Notes: generated by a model from the sequence alone, not told the origin. Shown: positions 1 through 6,727, counted from the stretch's first letter. The stretch is DNA of 14,979 nucleotides from Sphingobacteriales bacterium (GCA_024640385.1 JAHEFC010000047.1:1-14979), one strand, 5' to 3'. Translations and numbers: made by a program.

Positions 1-56
1 ATATAGTGCGGATAAACGCTGGCAAAAGACATTCTATATACTCGTGCATTGTCCAT
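1..56 (-). CDS. DUF2200 family protein, N-terminal fragment (cut by window edge)
   Basis: Reading the minus strand from an ATG at 54-56 gives 18 codons, MDNARVYRMSFASVYPHY, before the window ends. The RVYxMSFASVYPHY pattern is the typical start of small (about 115-120 residue) DUF2200 proteins, whose function is unknown. The start lies 47 bases downstream of the VOC gene stop on the same strand, so it is probably the next gene of that operon. Only the N-terminus is visible, so the call rests on recognising this short motif. Confidence 0.7.
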   Translation of the reverse strand, partial: MDNARVYRMSFASVYPHY

Positions 57-103
57 TTGCAGATCAATTTATTAATATGAGTCAAGTCAATGATCAGAAA
101 AAA

Positions 104-592
104 CTATTTATCTGTCGGTTCCCATAGTTCTATCTTATTACCCTCAGGATCCATGATATGAATAAACTTACCGTATTCGAATACTTCAATTTTATCCACT
201 ATGGTTACACCCTGTTTCTTTAACTCCTCCACTAAAGCCTCCAGGTCATCTACCCTGTAATTGATCATAAACTCTTTTGCAGAAGGCTCAAAATATTTTG
301 TTGTTTCGGAAAATGGGCTCCACTGGGTTTGACCTTTTTTTGTACTGTCCGAACCTTCATACCAATCAAATGTAGCTCCATAGGGGTTAGTGTTCAAACC
401 AAGATGCGCATGATACCATTCCGTTATTTTCTTAGGGTCTTTGCATTTGAAAAAAACGCCGCCAATTCCAGTTACCTTTCCCATTTTTGTTTTTTTATTG
501 GTTTGTTGAGTAATGAATTCATTAAATGCGTAACCCGAGAGAAATGACGCAGAAATAAATAATATGATCAGTAATATTTTTTTCATACCCAT
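104..592 (-). CDS. VOC family protein with N-terminal export or anchor segment
   Basis: 162 residues. From about residue 37 (MGKVTGIGGVFFK) to the end this is a single vicinal-oxygen-chelate (glyoxalase/bleomycin-resistance) domain, with the two beta-alpha repeats at about 41-80 and 107-158 and the usual DPEGNKIELWEP ending, which supplies the conserved metal-ligand glutamate (E155). Residues 4-23 form a hydrophobic stretch after MGMKK, resembling a signal peptide or membrane anchor, which is unusual for a VOC protein. M37 is where a cytosolic VOC protein would normally start, so an internal start is possible. The gene begins 6 bases after the DinB gene stop, so the two are probably co-transcribed. 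The substrate cannot be inferred. Confidence 0.85.
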   Translation of the reverse strand: MGMKKILLIILFISASFLSGYAFNEFITQQTNKKTKMGKVTGIGGVFFKCKDPKKITEWYHAHLGLNTNPYGATFDWYEGSDSTKKGQTQWSPFSETTKYFEPSAKEFMINYRVDDLEALVEELKKQGVTIVDKIEVFEYGKFIHIMDPEGNKIELWEPTDK

Positions 593-598
593 CTGTTT

Positions 599-1072
599 TT
601 ATGGCTTCCTGGTTATCATTTTTCTTATCAGGGACATTTGCCCCAGGTGGTAATAACTGTGTTCTATAACACCTTCAATGTTCCGCAAATAACTACCATA
701 TTTCTCGTCCAGGAAGGGTTGGTCAAATATCTCATCATCCATTTGTTCCACCCTGTCTGCAAACGCGCTGGCATTGCTCAGAAAACCATTAACCAATTTA
801 TCCCAATCATCCTGCCCCTTGATATCAGGCATATCAAAGCTGTATTTATCACTGATCTGCAATTTTCCGGTTTCAAAAGCAACCAACAGACCTGCCAGGT
901 AATAGTTTAAATGAAAGGTCAAAGCAGCAATGGAATTTAAACCGTTAATTCCCTGAGTGGCCTGCTCCCAATGCAAACCGGATATTTGCTCTTTACAGTT
1001 TGTATTTGCAATCCATTTCCCGTTGAGTAACACTTCCCGAAGCCGGTTTGAAAGGGTCAAATTTCTTGTCAT
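599..1072 (-). CDS. DinB-like four-helix metalloprotein
   Basis: 157 residues, the normal size for the DinB/YfiT-like family. The three histidines that bind a divalent metal in this fold can be placed: H54 in LTFHLNYY, and H138 and H142 in EHSYYHLGQMSLIRK near the C-terminus. Members include thiol-dependent transferases and damage-induced proteins of unknown reaction, so a specific activity cannot be named. The ATG overlaps the stop of the upstream DUF1801 gene (ATGA at 1069-1072), suggesting translational coupling, and the VOC gene follows 6 bases later. No signal peptide; cytosolic. Confidence 0.85.
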   Translation of the reverse strand: MTRNLTLSNRLREVLLNGKWIANTNCKEQISGLHWEQATQGINGLNSIAALTFHLNYYLAGLLVAFETGKLQISDKYSFDMPDIKGQDDWDKLVNGFLSNASAFADRVEQMDDEIFDQPFLDEKYGSYLRNIEGVIEHSYYHLGQMSLIRKMITRKP

Positions 1073-1467
1073 GTGATCTTTAATCGCTCTAATTTACCCT
1101 TTCGCTTAACAATGTTTTTATAGTCCCATTGTATATCTCTTGATTTTTTCAGCCAACGGATCAGATCCGCGGTATCAATTTCTGAAACTTTGTTGTAAAA
1201 GATCGACGCATCCTTGAATTTTTCACCTCTAACCATTAAGCGGTCTTCTTCAAAATCCGCCCCACTCCAGAACATCAGCCTGATCCCCGCCTTTTGCCTG
1301 CTGTAACCAACTATGGGGTTACTGTCTAAAAACCAAACCGGATGGCCGTGCCAAACCTTGCTTTCAGCATCACTCAATTCTTTATCAATGGTTTTGGCAA
1401 GCAGGTCGCAGACCTTAATATCACCCGGAGACTGCTTTTCGTTGTAGGTTTTAATTTCTGCATTCAT
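1069..1467 (-). CDS. DUF1801 domain protein (YdhG-like)
   Basis: 132 residues from the ATG at 1467. The frame stays open further upstream to a TTG at 1554, but the extra 29 residues do not match the family, so I choose the ATG (MNAEIKTYN). Recognisable DUF1801 patterns are VWHGHPVWFLDSNPIVGYS, then LMFWSGADF, and the C-terminal LIRWLKKSRDIQWDYKNIVK. The fold is related to YjbR/CyaY-like small proteins; no biochemical role is established. First gene of the DUF1801-DinB-VOC-DUF2200 run, overlapping DinB by ATGA. The 150-base gap before it, towards DoxX, may hold its own promoter, but I see no consensus one. A second, different DUF1801 protein lies at 10928-11362. Confidence 0.85.
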   Translation of the reverse strand: MNAEIKTYNEKQSPGDIKVCDLLAKTIDKELSDAESKVWHGHPVWFLDSNPIVGYSRQKAGIRLMFWSGADFEEDRLMVRGEKFKDASIFYNKVSEIDTADLIRWLKKSRDIQWDYKNIVKRKGKLERLKIT

Positions 1468-1578
1468 ATGCCTGGATTTGATGATCTTCCATCTAATATC
1501 TGAATTGCAGGCCAAAATATCAAGCCAATTCACAAACGACCGGAATATCAACAAGCATTCTTGGCTACAGTTGATCGC

Positions 1579-1605
1579 CCGTCATAGGGAAATTCTATTT
1601 GACGG
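1579..1605. repeat. Imperfect inverted repeat between DoxX and DUF1801 genes
   Basis: Outer arms CCGTC and GACGG (5 bp), then a two-base bulge, inner arms ATAG/CTAT (4 bp) and a 7-base loop. It lies 12 bases downstream of the DoxX stop. The position suits a transcription-ending or mRNA-stabilising hairpin for the ArsR-SRPBCC-DoxX operon, but no T-run follows it on the minus strand, so it is not a standard intrinsic terminator. Confidence 0.35.
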
Positions 1606-1617
1606 CTGGGTGTCCGC

Positions 1618-2004
1618 TTATTGCAAAGCATAACTATGTCTTCTGTCCACCGGCCTAAAATACCATGACAGCACCGTCAGCGCCAGAAGCAATACCGGTC
1701 CAAACAATTCTTTTGTACCGTCCCCCACAATTAAATGGGATATGATAGCACCCGACATGATGAAGAAAAAACCTGCATAGGCCCATTCTTTCAGCAAAGG
1801 AAGTTTAGGTAAAAGCACTGCTACCGTCCCCAGCAATTTCCAAACACCAATGATGGTCAGAAAATAGACCGGATAGCCCAATCCCAAAGAGATCTTATCC
1901 ACTTCCTCTTTCGTCTTGATCAGTTGGACGATTCCAGTAGATATCATTCCCAATGCCAGCCAAAGGGTGGCGACCCAATAGATGATCCTGTTATACTTTG
2001 ACAT
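1618..2004 (-). CDS. DoxX-like small integral membrane protein
   Basis: 128 residues with four hydrophobic segments at about 7-27, 46-66, 73-93 and 100-117, the four-helix layout of the DoxX/DoxX-like family. The 51-67 stretch (IIGVWKLLGTVAVLLPKLP) carries the family's GxWK-LLG-P pattern. DoxX was first described as a subunit of an archaeal quinol oxidase, but these short bacterial homologues have no proven role. It starts 5 bases after the SRPBCC stop and is the third gene of an arsR-SRPBCC-doxX operon, so it is probably controlled by the ArsR at 2479-2799. Confidence 0.88.
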   Translation of the reverse strand: MSKYNRIIYWVATLWLALGMISTGIVQLIKTKEEVDKISLGLGYPVYFLTIIGVWKLLGTVAVLLPKLPLLKEWAYAGFFFIMSGAIISHLIVGDGTKELFGPVLLLALTVLSWYFRPVDRRHSYALQ

Positions 2005-2009
2005 GACAG

Positions 2010-2474
2010 TTATTTTAGAAGATTTACAATATCCTGTAACCGGTTATGTGCCATATTGATACCCTGTGCAAATGGAAGTTTCAACATCTGGTCCCTGAAA
2101 TCATTGGATTTGAACACGATCTGCATGGTGAGTCTGCTGGTATCATCCGTTAATTTTTCAAACTCTAAATACTCCAATTGAACAGGAAACGGAGTGTTTT
2201 CCATTTCAAATGTTCTGGTGATCTTCTGGTTATGAACAAATTCGTGTATTGTACCGTTGGCACGAAAAACCACGTTTCCATTGTGCGAAGTCTCAAACAC
2301 ATAAGAACCGTGTTTTTTGTTTTCCATTTTTATCACTTTCGTGCCCATCCATTGCTCAAATAAGTCTGGCTCCTCATATGCCTTGAACAGCAATTCCAAT
2401 GGCAGATCGAATTCCCTTGTGATCAGGATCTCCTGTTTACCATCCTCGGCTTTGATTTTTGTTTTCTGTTCCAT
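2010..2474 (-). CDS. SRPBCC/AHSA1-domain protein (START-like fold)
   Basis: 154 residues. The AHSA1-type pattern is clear: ITREFDLPLELLFKAYEEPDLFEQWMG at residues 18-44, a central beta-sheet region, and a C-terminal helix around 134-154. The fold forms a hydrophobic pocket that binds small lipophilic ligands or acts as a chaperone-like domain; the ligand is unknown. The ATG is 4 bases after the ArsR stop, so co-expression is expected. The pairing of a single-domain ArsR with an AHSA1-type protein recurs at 9194-10008 and is common across bacteria. No export signal. Confidence 0.88.
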   Translation of the reverse strand: MEQKTKIKAEDGKQEILITREFDLPLELLFKAYEEPDLFEQWMGTKVIKMENKKHGSYVFETSHNGNVVFRANGTIHEFVHNQKITRTFEMENTPFPVQLEYLEFEKLTDDTSRLTMQIVFKSNDFRDQMLKLPFAQGINMAHNRLQDIVNLLK

Positions 2475-2478
2475 TGTC

Positions 2479-2799
2479 TTATTTTTTTTTGTATTTTTTC
2501 ATGACAGCCTCTAACTTGTTGAACCTGTCGTCCCATATTTTACGGAATGGCTCAATGAACTCCGCCACTTCCTTCATTCCATTTGCATTGATATGATAAT
2601 AAATTTCCCTGCCACTTTGCTCCTGTTTCAGCAGTTCACATTCAGTAAGAATTTGCAGGTGTTTTGAAACAGTGGGCCTGGCCGTATCAAAATTCGATGC
2701 AATTGCACCTGCAGTCATAGCCTGCGAGGCCACCAGCAGCAGGATAGCCCTTCTTGTGGGGTCAGCGATAGCCTGAAAAACATCTCGTCTTAAATTCAT
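2479..2799 (-). CDS. ArsR-family winged-helix repressor (SRPBCC-linked), copy 1
   Basis: 106 residues, the usual size. It opens with [17 protein letters not shown], the hallmark of the ArsR subfamily paired with SRPBCC proteins; the recognition helix is about 39-51 ([13 protein letters not shown]), and the wing is [11 protein letters not shown] at 60-70. The cysteine-rich metal site of ArsR/SmtB proteins is absent, so it probably does not sense metal. The coding end is A-rich (MKKYKKK stop), giving a long homopolymer at 2482-2490. The gene lies 12 bases or so below the expected transcription start of a promoter with two inverted repeats (2802-2849), which points to autorepression. It leads the ArsR-SRPBCC-DoxX operon and resembles the repressor at 9688-10008. 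Confidence 0.93.
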   Translation of the reverse strand: MNLRRDVFQAIADPTRRAILLLVASQAMTAGAIASNFDTARPTVSKHLQILTECELLKQEQSGREIYYHINANGMKEVAEFIEPFRKIWDDRFNKLEAVMKKYKKK

Positions 2800-2801
2800 T
2801 A

Positions 2802-2849
2802 TGTAGTCATTTGACTACAAATATATATGTAGCTATTTAACTACGCAAA
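2802..2849 (-). promoter_or_regulatory. ArsR copy 1 promoter with two operator palindromes
   Basis: On the minus strand TTTG (2846-2849), 20 bases, then TATATTTG (2818-2825): an exact match to the Bacteroidota housekeeping promoter pattern TTTG-N19/20-TAnnTTTG. Operator O1 at 2802-2819 is a perfect palindrome, TGTAGTCA-tt-TGACTACA, covering the expected transcription start and touching the -7 box. Operator O2 at 2828-2845, TGTAGCTA-tt-TAACTACG, fills the spacer between the two boxes and agrees with O1 at 14 of 18 positions. Centres are 26 bp apart. Binding of ArsR at either site would block RNA polymerase. Promoter and repeats are read directly; repression by the adjacent ArsR is inference. 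Confidence 0.85.
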
Positions 2850-2907
2850 TAATCAGAAGATTTTATCTTGCAATAGTCGATCCCTTAATGGTTGTTTGTT
2901 TGCGAAA

Positions 2908-2994
2908 TCATTTGAAAGATGAATGGAGCAAGTCGCCGCCCGCCTGCATCACTCCATCCAATGTGATCATGGATAAGACGGTAATTTTTCTCAT
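2908..2994 (-). pseudogene. 5' remnant of a dihydrofolate-reductase-like (RibD C-terminal domain) gene
   Basis: An ATG at 2994 opens MRKITVLSMITLDGVMQAGG, the characteristic N-terminus of the DHFR-like/RibD-C family (compare MRKLIFFMHTSLDGFVAG in the intact gene at 12494-13060). After this, eight unrelated residues (DLLHSSFK) precede a TGA at 2908-2910, so only 28 of about 185 residues remain. I saw no continuation of the family in another frame before the ArsR promoter begins. The ATG lies one base after the methionine aminopeptidase stop, so it was once the second gene of that operon. It is probably a deletion remnant; a real 28-residue peptide is possible but unlikely. Confidence 0.7.
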
Positions 2995-2995
2995 G

Positions 2996-3760
2996 TTAAT
3001 TCCAGATTTCATTCATCTCCGTCAGTACAATTGGCTTTCCATCAGTAACAACTATGGTATGTTCGTGTTGGGCCATAAAACCACCTTTATTCCCAACCAT
3101 TGTCCAACCATCTTCCAGGGTATCTACATATGTTGAAGTAGTTGAAATGAAGGTCTCAATAGCAACAACAGTATTTTTCCTGAATCTTGCCTGGTTAAAA
3201 CGGTCCCTGTAGTTCGCTATTTCAGTGGGTTCTTCGTGAAGCTGTCGTCCTATTCCATGTCCCGTAAGATTTTTGATGACTGTATAACCTCGTTTCCTGG
3301 ATTCGGTCTCTATCAAATGCCCGATGTCCGAAATGGGCACTCCTCCCCTTATATGGGATATTGCCTTATACAAGATCTGCTTAGAAGCGTCTACAAGTTT
3401 CTGGTGATGGTGGATGTCATGGCCCAGTACAAATGAGCCTCCATTGTCAGACCAAAATCCATTCAGCTCGGCAGACACATCAATATTCACCAGGTCACCT
3501 TCCTTGAGTATTTTACGATCAGATGGAATACCATGACAAAACTCATTGTTCACACTAATGCAAGTCCAACCAGGAAAATGATAAGTTACCAATGGCGCCG
3601 ATCTTGCCCCAAAATCTGATAATATAGCAGCTCCGTAATTGTCCAATTCTTTTGTTGACATACCGGGTTGAGCATAGTTCCTCATTTCCTTCAAAGTACA
3701 TGCAACCACTTCACTTACTTTCTGCATCCCGACCAGTTCTTCTTCCGTTGTTATTGACAT
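2996..3760 (-). CDS. map: Type I methionine aminopeptidase
   Basis: 254 residues, normal for a type I enzyme without extra domains. It removes the initiator methionine from nascent proteins in the cytosol. All dinuclear-metal ligands are present: D94 (NIDVSAEL), D105 (WSDNGGSF), H168 (LTGHGIG), E202 (AIETF) and E233 (QHEHT), plus the substrate-binding H76 in CHGIP. The start MSITTEEELVGMQKVSEVV aligns with the usual N-terminus. It is not in a ribosomal-protein/secY operon, where many Bacteroidota carry map, so it may be a second, specialised copy; this is inference. Divergent from the peroxiredoxin across a 274-base gap, and followed by the DHFR-like remnant with a one-base gap. Confidence 0.93.
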   Translation of the reverse strand: MSITTEEELVGMQKVSEVVACTLKEMRNYAQPGMSTKELDNYGAAILSDFGARSAPLVTYHFPGWTCISVNNEFCHGIPSDRKILKEGDLVNIDVSAELNGFWSDNGGSFVLGHDIHHHQKLVDASKQILYKAISHIRGGVPISDIGHLIETESRKRGYTVIKNLTGHGIGRQLHEEPTEIANYRDRFNQARFRKNTVVAIETFISTTSTYVDTLEDGWTMVGNKGGFMAQHEHTIVVTDGKPIVLTEMNEIWN

Positions 3761-3844
3761 ATTCTTTCAATTTGTTTTATCCCCCTTGGCCTGTTCCCAC
3801 CCCTCAAATAGAGTAATTCATTCATTTGTGAAGGTAAAATTTTC

Positions 3845-3873
3845 GGATAAACATAAACAGCATGTTTTTATCC
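3845..3873. repeat. Inverted repeat in map/peroxiredoxin divergent region
   Basis: GGATAAACAT, 7 bases, then ATGTTTTTATCC: arms of 10 bases that pair fully if two T residues are bulged out. It lies 85 bases above the map start and about 160 bases before the peroxiredoxin start. It could be an operator or a hairpin in a leader. The 274-base gap otherwise shows no exact TTTG/TAnnTTTG promoter for either gene. Confidence 0.4.
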
Positions 3874-3895
3874 ATCATTTAATGGCAGATCAATT

Positions 3896-3908
3896 TCTGA
3901 TTATCAGA
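3896..3908. promoter_or_regulatory. Perfect 13-base palindrome, possible operator
   Basis: TCTGAT-t-ATCAGA, a perfect 6+1+6 palindrome in the divergent intergenic region. This is the size of a dimeric regulator site and could act on map or on the peroxiredoxin. A 13-base palindrome can arise by chance, and no regulator can be assigned. Confidence 0.3.
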
Positions 3909-4034
3909 TAAAGTTGACAGCCCGCTGAACGACAGGTTATTAACTCCATGCTGAAATCCTAAAATTCAGCCAATGCCGAATGCAGTCCTTCGATTTGTGT
4001 TATATTTATCATCAAACTTCTAAAATATTTGCAT

Positions 4035-4589
4035 ATGAAAAAGCTGGTTTTCTTACTCGGTAGTATCCTGATGATCACTGGCTTTAACAGTGCATTTGGC
4101 CAGAACAATGCTGCCAGTGGTGGAGGCGGGGTAAAAAATGGAGTAATTGCTCCGGATTTTACAGCCAAGGACCAGGACGGCAAAACAGTTACGCTTAGCC
4201 AATTCAAAGGGCAGAAGGTGGTACTCTATTTCTATCCAAAAGATGATACTCCAGGTTGCACGGCAGAAGCCTGTAATCTTCGTGATAACTATGATGCCCT
4301 AACCAAAGCGGGATATAAAATACTTGGCGTAAGTACCGACGATGAAACTTCCCATAAGGCATTTCAGACCAAACATAATCTCCCATTCACGCTGATTGCG
4401 GACGTGGATAAATCGATAGTTAACAAATATGGCGTTTGGGTTGAAAAAGAAAGGGATGGCAAGAAGTTCTGGGGAACGGCCCGGACAACATTTATCATTG
4501 ATGAAAACGGCGTTGTTGAGTCGGTCATTTCCGATGTAAATACCAAGGAACATGCATCCCAGGTATTGTCGCTAAAGCCAGGCAATTAG
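4035..4589 (+). CDS. Exported peroxiredoxin of the BCP/PrxQ type
   Basis: 184 residues from the ATG at 4035; a TTG six bases earlier in frame is less likely. Residues 1-23 (MKKLVFLLGSILMITGFNSAFGQ) form a classical signal peptide, followed by a Gly-rich linker at 24-36. The AhpC/TSA thioredoxin-fold domain follows, with peroxidatic C75 in DDTPGC, T72, the resolving C80 five residues later (typical of PrxQ), and R150 in GTARTTF. It reduces hydrogen peroxide and organic peroxides, here probably in the periplasm, using an unknown exported thiol donor. It is the only plus-strand gene of the window, divergent from map and convergent with VanZ. Upstream TATATTTA at 4001-4008 is a possible -7 box without a good -33 partner. 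Confidence 0.93.
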   Translation: MKKLVFLLGSILMITGFNSAFGQNNAASGGGGVKNGVIAPDFTAKDQDGKTVTLSQFKGQKVVLYFYPKDDTPGCTAEACNLRDNYDALTKAGYKILGVSTDDETSHKAFQTKHNLPFTLIADVDKSIVNKYGVWVEKERDGKKFWGTARTTFIIDENGVVESVISDVNTKEHASQVLSLKPGN

Positions 4590-4619
4590 GCGGATATCTT
4601 TTACTATCTTAAAATTGCG

Positions 4620-5132
4620 TTACTGGTATCTCAAAGGCAGCATGTTCATCTTCAATAAAACCAATAATGTAACCATCACGCCGGTTGCTATCGCTGCCAT
4701 GACATTTATGATTTTCTGAGTCTTTACACTGTTGTTAAATACTTTCTCAATTCCCTGGTATATCAGCAATCCAATTATTCCTCCGGTAGTATTCGTAATA
4801 ATATCGGTAATATCAAAAGCCCCTATTTTGAAAATATATTGAAGTGATTCAAACGCCAGACTAATTGACCCAATAAAAATAATTTTGGTTCTAAAATTCC
4901 ATCTCTCATATAAAACCCCTGCGTAAATACCAAGCGGTATAAAGATCACAATATTCAAAATGATTTCACCATGATCTATTTTGCCATTGGCCATCAACGC
5001 TTCGCGGAACGGAATCAGGTTCACACTTCTGCTTCCCATATAAGAAAATTTGACCCCCAGCTTCAATAATAGAATCCACACCAGGGCGGCTAAATATATA
5101 CTGAATAGTAACTTGGTGATCTTGGTCGCCAT
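4620..5132 (-). CDS. VanZ family membrane protein
   Basis: 170 residues from the ATG at 5132; a GTG at 5165 would add 11 residues, but the ATG directly precedes the first hydrophobic helix. Predicted membrane segments lie at about 8-25, 57-75, 84-100, 110-126 and 141-160. The VanZ signature is visible: NLIPF at 38-42, NIVIFIPLGIYAGVL at 60-74, and FESLQYIF...FDITDIITNTTGGIIG at 94-121. VanZ of enterococci gives low-level teicoplanin resistance, but most chromosomal VanZ-like proteins have no known role. It converges with the peroxiredoxin (30 bases apart, no obvious terminator hairpin between). Confidence 0.88.
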   Translation of the reverse strand: MATKITKLLFSIYLAALVWILLLKLGVKFSYMGSRSVNLIPFREALMANGKIDHGEIILNIVIFIPLGIYAGVLYERWNFRTKIIFIGSISLAFESLQYIFKIGAFDITDIITNTTGGIIGLLIYQGIEKVFNNSVKTQKIINVMAAIATGVMVTLLVLLKMNMLPLRYQ

Positions 5133-5134
5133 CT

Positions 5135-5290
5135 TCAGGCTAAATTTTTGTCGTATACCTGGCACATTAATCGTCCCTTACCACCAATTGACTCTGCAAA
5201 ACCTCTTGAGTCCACATTACGTTCATTCACCGGGTAGTACATACTGCTTTTCAACCTTAACACTACATGGGTAACCATTATTGTGTCCAT
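5135..5290 (-). CDS. Possible small ORF before VanZ (51 residues)
   Basis: An open frame from ATG at 5290 to TGA at 5135-5137, ending two bases before the VanZ ATG. It occupies most of the 190-base space between the amidohydrolase and VanZ. I recognise no family; it has no hydrophobic segment or repeated motif (it starts MDTIMVTHVVLRLK). The close join to VanZ could mean translational coupling, or it may be chance. Listed so the gap is described. Confidence 0.18.
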   Translation of the reverse strand: MDTIMVTHVVLRLKSSMYYPVNERNVDSRGFAESIGGKGRLMCQVYDKNLA

Positions 5291-5323
5291 CTTTTGATAG
5301 TTTCGGCGGATTATTCTTTCTTG

Positions 5324-6643
5324 TTATCCCTTATCCAACGACAGGATCGTTTTCAATAACACATTCGCGCCATTGTTCATATCTGTTGCAGTTGAAAACT
5401 CTTTGGGCGAATGGCTGATGCCTCCCACACTTGGAATAAAGATCATGGCCGAAGGAGCTATCGAAGCCATATGCTGCGAATCATGACCTGCACCGCTTTG
5501 CATGAACTTGGTACTAAAGCCAAGTGCCTTTGCATTGGTATTGATCACCTGCTGTAATTTTTTATCTGTTAATGCAGGTTTTGATTCGTTGGGCTGCCGG
5601 GAGAAACTGAATTTGGTTTTGGTCTCCGCTGCAATTGCTGTTGCACGTTTCTCTATTTCCCGAAACAACATTTCAATTTTTTCAGCCGACAGATCGCGGA
5701 GCTCCAAACCCAAAACTACCTTACCTGGGATCACATTATATGCTCCGGGCTGCACAGCAAGCTTTCCCACTGTACCTACCTGCGTTCCTTTTACACTTGT
5801 AACCACCTCATTGACGGCAACAACAAATTTCGATGCGGCCAGTAATGCATCCTGCCGCAAATTCATGGGAGTGGCACCCGCATGATTAGAAAATCCTTCC
5901 ACTGTCACCTCCCAATGTACGATCCCAACAATACCCTCCACTACACCGATTTGGATCTTCTCCTTTTCTAAAATTCCTCCCTGCTCTATGTGCAGCTCCA
6001 CCCATGCATGAAAGCTGCCTTTACTCCGCATACAAGCCTGGATATTATCCGGATCTCCCCCAATGGCCCTGATCCCTTCCGCATGCGTGGGTCCACTCTG
6101 GCTCTTCTGCTGCAGGCCTTCTTTTGTCAGTCCCTCCGTCATGGCCTTACTTCCGAAAGTGCCGCCCTCTTCGTTGGCAAAAATGATCAGTTCCAGGGGA
6201 TGATCTGTAACTACATTATTCTCGTTAAGAATCTCTATAACCTCCAATGCTGCTATTGATCCTAAAGTACCATCGTAGTTGCCACCATCAGGCACCATAT
6301 CAATATGAGAACCAAATCCAATAGGCTTCAGTGAAGAATTCTTTCCTTTCCGCTTGCCGATGATATTGCCAGCGGCATCTATCGTGGGATCGAGCCCGGC
6401 TTTCTTCATCAGTTCCATGAACCAGGCACGTCCTTCAATATCGCCCTTGGTATAGGCAACACGATAGCCTCGGCCCTTCTCATCAATGCCGAATTTGGTA
6501 AGCTCAAAAATGCGGCTTTCTATACGTTTGCCATTAACACTTAAACCGGCTTCAGTATATCTGTTTTCTGAAAACAGGGATCCAAAAACGCCCAGCCCCA
6601 CAGAGGTGATGCCCGCTTCTTTAATAAAGGTCCGTCGTTGCAT
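5324..6643 (-). CDS. Tat-exported M20-family amidohydrolase (allantoate/N-carbamoyl amino acid hydrolase type)
   Basis: 439 residues. The N-terminus MQRRTFIKEAGITSVGLGVF is a twin-arginine (Tat) signal, so the folded metalloenzyme is sent across the inner membrane. The rest matches the Zn-dependent hydantoinase/carbamylase group of M20: H113 and D124 in GSHIDMVPDGGNYDGTLG, the E158-E159 pair in ANEEGGTFGS, H218 in LHIEQG, H254 in SNHAGATPM (dimerisation domain), H387/H391 in GAGHDSQHM, and H411 in GISHSPKEF. Relatives cleave N-carbamoyl-amino acids, allantoate or ureidoglycolate; which of these applies cannot be read from sequence. No hydantoinase or purine-degradation gene is adjacent. Stands alone, with gaps of about 150-190 bases on each side. 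Confidence 0.9.
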   Translation of the reverse strand: MQRRTFIKEAGITSVGLGVFGSLFSENRYTEAGLSVNGKRIESRIFELTKFGIDEKGRGYRVAYTKGDIEGRAWFMELMKKAGLDPTIDAAGNIIGKRKGKNSSLKPIGFGSHIDMVPDGGNYDGTLGSIAALEVIEILNENNVVTDHPLELIIFANEEGGTFGSKAMTEGLTKEGLQQKSQSGPTHAEGIRAIGGDPDNIQACMRSKGSFHAWVELHIEQGGILEKEKIQIGVVEGIVGIVHWEVTVEGFSNHAGATPMNLRQDALLAASKFVVAVNEVVTSVKGTQVGTVGKLAVQPGAYNVIPGKVVLGLELRDLSAEKIEMLFREIEKRATAIAAETKTKFSFSRQPNESKPALTDKKLQQVINTNAKALGFSTKFMQSGAGHDSQHMASIAPSAMIFIPSVGGISHSPKEFSTATDMNNGANVLLKTILSLDKG

Positions 6644-6727
6644 GATTTTTATTATTTCCTTTAAACAGGTGTTCCGCTGCAGAAGATAGTAATCTTTGGG
6701 TTCTTATGCATCTAAAACATAGTCGTT

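Noticed and set aside
1468..1554. N-terminal extension of the first DUF1801 protein to a TTG codon
   Set aside because: The extra 29 residues do not match the family, while the ATG at 1467 gives the normal N-terminus.
2888..3136. 82-residue plus-strand frame across the map end
   Set aside because: Mostly antisense to map and to the DHFR-like remnant; no family pattern.
4001..4031. Peroxiredoxin promoter using AATATTTG at 4024-4031 as the -7 box
   Set aside because: The transcription start would fall on or after the ATG at 4035, and the box lacks the TA; TATATTTA at 4001-4008 is better but lacks a -33 partner.
4590..4619. Bidirectional terminator between the convergent peroxiredoxin and VanZ genes
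   Set aside because: Only 30 bases, no stem-loop with T-run could be found.
5502..5885. 127-residue plus-strand frame inside the amidohydrolase gene
   Set aside because: Antisense shadow of a gene with complete catalytic motifs; no recognisable domain.
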